Shown one piece after another: positions 6,210-7,682 of a stretch of DNA of 7,682 bases (position 1 is its first letter; each line of letters opens with the position of its first letter). Source of the stretch: Puniceicoccales bacterium (GTDB lineage: Bacteria; Verrucomicrobiota; Verrucomicrobiia; Opitutales; JAIRLG01). Position numbers and translations under genes: made by a program. The DNA lies in the NCBI GenBank assembly GCA_031278595.1, contig JAITKE010000095.1:1-7682 (forward strand). The letters are read 5' to 3'. The notes under the pieces are model-generated. The model saw only the letters and a list, made by a program, of their open reading frames with translations. It did not search any database and was not told the DNA's origin.

Positions 6210-6800
6210 CTACTCGCCCAACTGGTAGCGGGCGAAGCGGCCGATGCGGATGTTTTCGCCGATGCGGGACACGACGGCGGCGAGGTGCTCCTCGAGCCGA
6301 ATGTCCTGATTGCGAGCGAAGGGCTGCTCCAGGAGGCAGACCTGGCCGAACCACTTGTCCATCTTGCCCTCCACGATTTTTTCGGCGATGGCCGACGGCT
6401 TACCGGTCACCTGGGCAGCGGCAATTTCCCTCTCCTGGTCGATGACGGACTGGGGGACGAGGTCGCGGGAGAGGTAAAGCGGATTCGAGGCTGCGATGTG
6501 CAGGCAGATGTCCGCCGCCAGTTCTCGGAAATCCTCATTCCGGGCGACGAAATCCGTCTCGCAGTTCAGCTCCAGGAGAACGCCGATGCGCCCGCCGTTG
6601 TGGATGTAGGACTCGATGAGGCCGGCATGGGTTTCCCGACCGGCCTTTTTGGCGGCCGTGGCGGAGCCCTTTTTTCGGAGCAGGACGATGGCCTCCTCGA
6701 TATCACCCCCTGCTTCATCCAACACCTTTTTGCAGTCGACGAAACCCGCCCCGCTGCGCCGCCTCAATTCATTCACCTTCGCCGCTGTGATCTCTGACAT
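6210..6800 (-). CDS. tsf: Translation elongation factor Ts
   Basis: EF-Ts is the nucleotide-exchange factor that releases GDP from EF-Tu in the cytoplasm. The 196-residue product is the short form with a single core subdomain, as found in several phyla, against about 280 residues in E. coli. The N-terminal UBA-like module is clear (ITAAKVNELRRRSGAGFVDCKKVL, with Asp22-Cys23-Lys24), then 'LRKKGSATAAKKAGRET', the EF-Tu-contacting TDFVARN (82-88), and the C-terminal 'GENIRIGRF'. The family's usual 'TGAGMMDCK' reads SGAGFVDCK here. The start ATG (6800-6798) comes one base after the rpsB stop, and AGGAGG (6815-6810) inside the end of rpsB stands 9 nt before it, so the genes are clearly an operon. 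The stop TAG (6212-6210) is followed in frame by a near copy of the last codons ending in TAA (6197-6195). Confidence 0.97.
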   Translation of the reverse strand: MSEITAAKVNELRRRSGAGFVDCKKVLDEAGGDIEEAIVLLRKKGSATAAKKAGRETHAGLIESYIHNGGRIGVLLELNCETDFVARNEDFRELAADICLHIAASNPLYLSRDLVPQSVIDQEREIAAAQVTGKPSAIAEKIVEGKMDKWFGQVCLLEQPFARNQDIRLEEHLAAVVSRIGENIRIGRFARYQLGE

Positions 6801-6801
6801 C

Positions 6802-7608
6802 TCAATGTTCCTCCTCGATTTGAAGTTCCACAGCCCCTTCGATTTTCACCGCATCCTCGGCGTCGGAGACGATGGTCTCCTTGGTCGGAATCGTCCTCAG
6901 CTGCCGGGATTCCCTCTTCTTGGCTTCGAAGAGCGCCTGCCCCCGCTCGATGGCCTCGACCAGATAGGACAGGAGTAGCTGGATCGACCGGGCCAAGTCG
7001 TCGTTGGCGGGGATGGGGTAGGACACGAGCTCCGGATTCGAATTCGTATCGACCAGCGCCACGACGGGAATGCCCAGGCGCTTTGCCTCGGCGACGGCGA
7101 TGCTCTCCTTATGGATGTCGACCACCAGCAGGGTGGAGGGCAGCTGGGTCACTTCGACGAGGCCTTCGAAGCTGCGGAAGAGGCGGGCCATTTGGCGGCG
7201 GATGACCGAGGCTTCCTTCTTCAGCATGGCATCGAGGGAGCCGTCCTCCTGCATCCGGAGGTAGTGGCGGTACTTGTTGAGGCTGCGGTGGACGGTTTCG
7301 AAATTCGTCAGGCAGCCGCCGAGCCAGCGGTTAGCCACGAAGGGCAGGTGAACCGAACGGGCGGATTCGCGAATCGCCTCCTGGGCCGGCTCTTTGGTGC
7401 CGACGAACCAGATGCTCTGGCCATTGGCGGCGGTTTCTTCGAGGAAATCGCCGGCCTTTTGCAATTGCTCCAGCGTCTTTTCCAGGTCGATGATGGAGAG
7501 GCCGCCGAGGCAGCCGTAGACGAATTCCCGGGATTTCGGGTTCCAGCGGCGCCGCTGGTGGCCGAGGTGCACTCCCGCCTCGAAGAGGTCCTGTGCGGTC
7601 ACGTTCAT
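6802..7608 (-). CDS. rpsB: Small-subunit ribosomal protein S2
   Basis: S2 joins the 30S subunit late in assembly and lies between the head and body on the solvent side. The 268 residues carry family hallmarks: AGVHLGHQRRRWNPK (11-25), 'IIDLEKT' (39-45), 'FVGTK' (68-72), NRWLGGCLTNF (93-103), 'PSTLLVVD' (157-164), VDTNSNPELVSYPIPANDD (187-204) and a charged C-terminal tail ending in EIEEEH-like acidic residues. The start ATG (7608-7606) has GGAG (7617-7614) five bases upstream. It heads the conserved rpsB-tsf pair. Only 74 nt upstream (7609-7682) are visible. In many bacteria this leader binds S2 to repress its own operon; I see a GC-rich stretch but no structure I can assign to that role. An upstream ATG at 7672 opens an overlapping frame without a ribosome site and is not called as a gene. 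Confidence 0.97.
   Translation of the reverse strand: MNVTAQDLFEAGVHLGHQRRRWNPKSREFVYGCLGGLSIIDLEKTLEQLQKAGDFLEETAANGQSIWFVGTKEPAQEAIRESARSVHLPFVANRWLGGCLTNFETVHRSLNKYRHYLRMQEDGSLDAMLKKEASVIRRQMARLFRSFEGLVEVTQLPSTLLVVDIHKESIAVAEAKRLGIPVVALVDTNSNPELVSYPIPANDDLARSIQLLLSYLVEAIERGQALFEAKKRESRQLRTIPTKETIVSDAEDAVKIEGAVELQIEEEH
6810..6815 (-). promoter_or_regulatory. Shine-Dalgarno of tsf inside rpsB
   Basis: AGGAGG on the minus strand, encoded within the Glu-Glu-Glu end of rpsB, lies 9 nt upstream of the tsf ATG. It fixes that start and gives tsf independent ribosome loading in addition to coupling. Confidence 0.85.
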
Positions 7609-7682
7609 AAATGCTCCGTACCCCTGCGGGCTTTGGATAGAAACATGGGTTGAAGGTTGAGCCTCTCTTCATGGGAGGAGAA

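Noticed and set aside
7331..7672. Upstream ORF overlapping rpsB
   Set aside because: No ribosome-binding site before its ATG, and most of it is an out-of-frame shadow of rpsB.

Overview
The window looks like the chromosome of a moderately GC-rich Gram-negative-type bacterium. The mix of a short EF-Ts, a GspG of the type with a 'KTPL-YR--G-YPST' pattern, and a fused pyruvate:ferredoxin oxidoreductase reminds me of Verrucomicrobiota or a related PVC lineage. That is recollection of family features rather than a search, so the taxonomic guess is weak. The ferredoxin-linked pyruvate enzyme suggests anaerobic or facultatively anaerobic metabolism.

Layout, left to right. (1) 1-942, plus strand: C-terminal part of an LTA-synthase-type sulfatase-fold enzyme, cut by the window edge. 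(2) 943-1149: a non-coding stretch filled by an imperfect tandem repeat of exactly 32 bp, with an A-tract in every unit, running into a good sigma70-like promoter (TTTACA, 17 bp, TAGAAT). (3) 1150-2114, plus strand: two overlapping pseudopilin genes, gspG and a gspH-like gene. The gspG leader peptide appears to lie in the wrong frame. (4) 2115-2302: convergent intergenic space holding a 101-nt perfectly paired four-way-junction (cloverleaf) element and a short 18-nt-period repeat. (5) 2303-5860, minus strand: full-length nifJ/por. (6) 5861-6209: a 349-nt intergenic region with the nifJ leader, a second cloverleaf element of 105 nt, and small hairpins behind tsf. (7) 6210-7608, minus strand: the conserved rpsB-tsf pair (ribosomal protein S2, EF-Ts), tightly linked, with rpsB complete and 74 nt of its leader in the window.

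The protein genes are ordinary. The pseudopilins belong to envelope secretion or pilus assembly, NifJ to pyruvate oxidation, and rpsB-tsf to translation; nothing shows that they cooperate as one system. The unusual content is non-coding. The two cloverleaf elements flank nifJ in opposite orientation. They share architecture, three-base loops and short sequence blocks, yet their stems differ by paired, compensatory substitutions. This points to a dispersed family of structured elements kept for its fold, acting as RNA or as folded single-stranded DNA. I know of no named family that it matches. The phased repeat and promoter in front of gspG, and the gspG frame conflict, are the other points worth checking.
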